DNA of 8,278 bases from Nocardioides sp. (GTDB lineage: Bacteria > Actinomycetota > Actinomycetes > Propionibacteriales > Nocardioidaceae). The notes below the pieces were generated by a model. It did not search any database, was not told where the DNA came from, and was given only the letters and a program-made list of their open reading frames with translations. Every line of letters starts with the position of its first letter. The stretch's first letter is position 1. Below are positions 6,256-8,278 of this stretch, piece by piece. Made by a program: the position numbers and the translations under genes. The DNA is taken from NCBI GenBank assembly GCA_030452025.1, contig JAKDNC010000131.1, positions 1 through 8,278 of the forward strand. The letters are read 5' to 3'.

Positions 6256-7442
6256 TCGTCCACTCCTCCGCTCTTGAGCTCCGCCCCGTCGGCGAAGTAG
6301 GGCTTCAGCTTGTTCTCGAACATCGAGAGGGCCGAGCCGATGGCCATGTGCATGTCGAGATACTTGTAGGTCCCCAGGCGCCCACCGAAGAGCACGAGCG
6401 GCTCCTTCTTGGCGAGGTCGCGATACTTCAACAGTTTCTCGCGATCCTCGGCGGTGTTGATCGGGTAGTACGGCTCGTCGTCGGGCTCCGCTGCCCGAGA
6501 GTACTCATGGATGATGACGGTCTTGCCCGGGATGTGGGTCTTGACCCTCTCCGGGTGGAAGTGCTGGAACTCGAGGACGCGGGTGAAGGGGACGTCCTCG
6601 TCGTTGGCGTTGACCACGGGGGCGCCCTGATAGTCGTCCACGTCGACCACGCTCTCCACGAGGTCGACGGTGCGCCAGGACAGGCGGCCCTCGGAGTTGT
6701 CGAAGTACTCGTCGACCGGACCGGTGTAGACGATCGGGACCTTCCCCTTGAACTCCTCGGCCACGCCGGGGGTGTGCAGGAAGTCGACTTCGAGCCGGAC
6801 CTCGATGTTGGGGTGGTCGGCCATCCTGGTCAGCCAGGCGGTGTAACCATCGACCGGCAGGCCTTCGTACTTGTCGGAGAAGTAGCGGTTGTCGAAGTTG
6901 TAGCGGACGGGGAGCCGCGTGATGATGTCCGGGCTCAGCTCCTTCGGGTCCGTCTGCCACTGCTTGGCGGTGTACCCCTTGACGAACGCCTCGTAGAGGG
7001 GGCGGCCGATCAGGCTGACCCCCTTCTCCTCGAGGTTCGTCGCGTCGGCGGTTGCGATCTCGCTGGCCTGCTCGGCGATCAGCTCGCGCGCCTCGTCAGG
7101 CGAGTGGGACTTCCCGAAGAACTGGTTGATCAGCCCCAGGTTCATCGGGAAGGAGTAGACCTGCCCCTTGTACTTCGCGAACACGCGGTGCTGGTAGTTG
7201 GTGAAGTCGGTGAAGCGGTTGACGTACTCCCAGACCTTCTCGTTTGAGGTGTGGAAGAGGTGCGCGCCATACTTGTGCACCTCGACGTTGGTCTCGGGAT
7301 TCCGCTCAGAGTAGGCGTTGCCACCGAGGTGGTGGCGGCGCTCGAGAACGAGCACCTTGAGTCCGAGTTCGTTGGCACAGCGTTCGGCGATGGTCAGTCC
7401 GAAGAAGCCGGAGCCGACGACGACGAGATCTGGGTCAGACAA
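6252..7442 (-). CDS. glf: UDP-galactopyranose mutase
   Basis: A flavoenzyme that interconverts UDP-galactopyranose and UDP-galactofuranose in the cytoplasm and so supplies the donor for both galactofuranosyltransferases. The 396 residues match the usual bacterial length. The FAD-binding GSGFFG is at 10-15, with ERRHHLGGNAYS at 34-45 and the KYGAHLFHT motif at 57-65. The active-site set known from the Klebsiella enzyme is present: W162 in KQWQTDP, R176, Y187, R288 in FTRVLEF, tyrosines 325-326 in EPYYPI, and Y361/D363 in KYLDM. The start is TTG 7442, because no ATG or GTG lies before the FAD motif. AGGAG sits 8 nt upstream. The gene follows the glycosyltransferase gene by 38 bp and overlaps glfT2 by 4 bp. 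Confidence 0.97.
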   Translation of the reverse strand: MSDPDLVVVGSGFFGLTIAERCANELGLKVLVLERRHHLGGNAYSERNPETNVEVHKYGAHLFHTSNEKVWEYVNRFTDFTNYQHRVFAKYKGQVYSFPMNLGLINQFFGKSHSPDEARELIAEQASEIATADATNLEEKGVSLIGRPLYEAFVKGYTAKQWQTDPKELSPDIITRLPVRYNFDNRYFSDKYEGLPVDGYTAWLTRMADHPNIEVRLEVDFLHTPGVAEEFKGKVPIVYTGPVDEYFDNSEGRLSWRTVDLVESVVDVDDYQGAPVVNANDEDVPFTRVLEFQHFHPERVKTHIPGKTVIIHEYSRAAEPDDEPYYPINTAEDREKLLKYRDLAKKEPLVLFGGRLGTYKYLDMHMAIGSALSMFENKLKPYFADGAELKSGGVDE

Positions 7443-7448
7443 GGGGTG

Positions 7449-7455
7449 CTCTCCT
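7449..7455 (-). promoter_or_regulatory. Ribosome binding site that fixes the TTG start of glf
   Basis: The minus-strand sequence is AGGAGAG. The AGGAG core ends 8 nt before TTG 7442. The next in-frame Met is residue 100, well beyond the essential FAD-binding loop, so this site and the TTG are the only reasonable initiation signal for glf. Confidence 0.75.
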
Positions 7456-7480
7456 ATGAGTATTCGAAGCGGCGGTCAGT

Positions 7481-8278
7481 CTAGCGATGGGGCAGCAGCG
7501 CCGCCGGGGGCGTGCGCATGTGGCGCGCCGAGCGAATGGCCCGGATCACGTTCCGGGCCTCAGCACGTCCCCCACGGAGCGGGCTGAGCAGCAGCACGGC
7601 GACCACGATCAACCACGGCTTGAGGCGTACGGCGGCATTCTCGCCATACCTGAAGTGGACGACGAAGAGATTCCGGAACATGTAGAACCCCTTCCAGGTG
7701 TCGAGGTCGTGCTGCTGGTTGAAGTCGAGCTGACGGACCAGGACAGCATCGCGGACGGCGACGATCGGAAAACCCGCCCGGCGGGCGCGGACCGCGAAGT
7801 CCACGTCGTCGTAGAAGATGAAGAAGCTGGGGTCGGGCAGCCCGATCTCGTCGATCACCCGGCGGTGCACCATGAATCCCTCGAAGGCGACATTCTCGAT
7901 CGCCAGCTCGGCCGGCAGGTCGGCGCGGGCGGCGTAATGATCGTCGACGCAGGAGGTCTTGGGCCGGAGATGGAGCGGGTTGGCCAGGTCGAAGTGGAGG
8001 GCGGCCTTCTCGACGAGCCTGCCGTCGAGGTCCTCCCGCACGGCCATCAGGCACGAGCCCGGGTGATCCATCAACACCGCCAGGCAGTCCGGCGCCGGCA
8101 GGACGTCGTCGTCCATCAGCCAGATCCGGTCGAAGCCCGCGTCGTACGCCTGCGAGACACCGAGGTGGAAGCCGCCCGCTCCCCCGGTGTTCTCGGCGTT
8201 GTGGGTCACCCGGAGCGGGAGGTCGCCGCGCGCGTCGAGCACCTCACGGGTGTGGTCGGTGCTGGCGTTGTCGACGCC
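7481..8278 (-). CDS. Family-2 glycosyltransferase, GlfT1-like (N-terminus outside window)
   Basis: The frame is open to the window edge and enters as GVDNASTDHTREVL, the nucleotide-binding strand normally about 30-40 residues into a GT2 enzyme. The true start therefore lies beyond 8278, and an internal GTG at 8242 should not be used. Visible motifs are NTGGAGGFHLG (GGAGGF at 8168-8185), the metal-binding WLMDDD (DDD at 8105-8113), and FIFYDDVDFAVRARRAG further on, where the catalytic Asp is expected. RLKPWLIVVAVLLLSPL near the C-terminus is hydrophobic and may bind the membrane. The NxGGAGGF plus DDD layout is shared with the galactofuranosyltransferases GlfT1 and GlfT2, and the gene sits directly before glf. 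I infer a Galf transferase that starts or primes galactan, the role of Rv3782. A rhamnosyltransferase or another GT2 acting on the same polymer is also possible. Confidence 0.88.
   Translation of the reverse strand, partial: GVDNASTDHTREVLDARGDLPLRVTHNAENTGGAGGFHLGVSQAYDAGFDRIWLMDDDVLPAPDCLAVLMDHPGSCLMAVREDLDGRLVEKAALHFDLANPLHLRPKTSCVDDHYAARADLPAELAIENVAFEGFMVHRRVIDEIGLPDPSFFIFYDDVDFAVRARRAGFPIVAVRDAVLVRQLDFNQQHDLDTWKGFYMFRNLFVVHFRYGENAAVRLKPWLIVVAVLLLSPLRGGRAEARNVIRAIRSARHMRTPPAALLPHR

Noticed and set aside
5176..7247. Plus-strand open frames of about 300-320 codons opposite glfT2 and glf
   Set aside because: They are mirror frames of strongly conserved enzymes. Long antisense frames are common in DNA with this base composition.
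7481..8242. Glycosyltransferase gene starting at GTG 8242
   Set aside because: The frame stays open upstream to the window edge and encodes VDNASTD, part of the conserved GT2 nucleotide-binding region, so 8242 is internal.

Overview
The window is very GC-rich with strong third-position G/C bias, TTG/GTG/ATG starts and AGGAG-type ribosome sites, which suggests a high-GC actinobacterium. All recognisable genes lie on the minus strand, so transcription runs from high to low coordinates. The PGRP amidase fused to FG-GAP repeats and the overall composition would suit a Nocardioidaceae-like or other Propionibacteriales host. That placement is an impression, because no taxonomic marker gene is present.

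Region 1 (8278 down to about 2602) is a tightly packed five-gene set for a galactofuranose polymer. It contains a family-2 glycosyltransferase whose N-terminus lies outside the window (GlfT1-like), UDP-galactopyranose mutase (glf), the polymerising galactofuranosyltransferase (glfT2), and an ABC-2 exporter permease (wzm) with its ATPase (wzt). The gaps are 38 bp between the first two genes and then overlaps of 4, 11 and 1 (or 4) bp, so the set is almost certainly one translationally coupled operon. The inferred flow is: Glf makes UDP-Galf, the GlfT1-like enzyme may prime a lipid-linked acceptor, GlfT2 extends the galactan on the cytoplasmic face, and Wzm-Wzt moves the lipid-linked polymer across the membrane. 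In Mycobacterium tuberculosis the same functions are split between two loci (Rv3781-Rv3783 and Rv3808c-Rv3809c).

Region 2 (2429-2601) is a 173-bp intergenic stretch with a conspicuous AT-rich patch. It is the likely site of a transcriptional break and of the promoter for the next gene. I could not fix a promoter or a terminator in it.

Region 3 (2428 down to 1) is one long open frame that leaves the window without a stop. It encodes a secreted peptidoglycan-recognition/amidase protein: signal sequence, tetrapeptide repeat linker, beta-rich domain, zinc amidase domain with its key residues, then an FG-GAP/VCBS repeat region with seven Asp registers 50-51 residues apart. The spacing suggests a seven-bladed beta-propeller. 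The shared theme of the window is construction and remodelling of the cell wall. I see no RNA gene, CRISPR array, insertion sequence or frameshifted gene.
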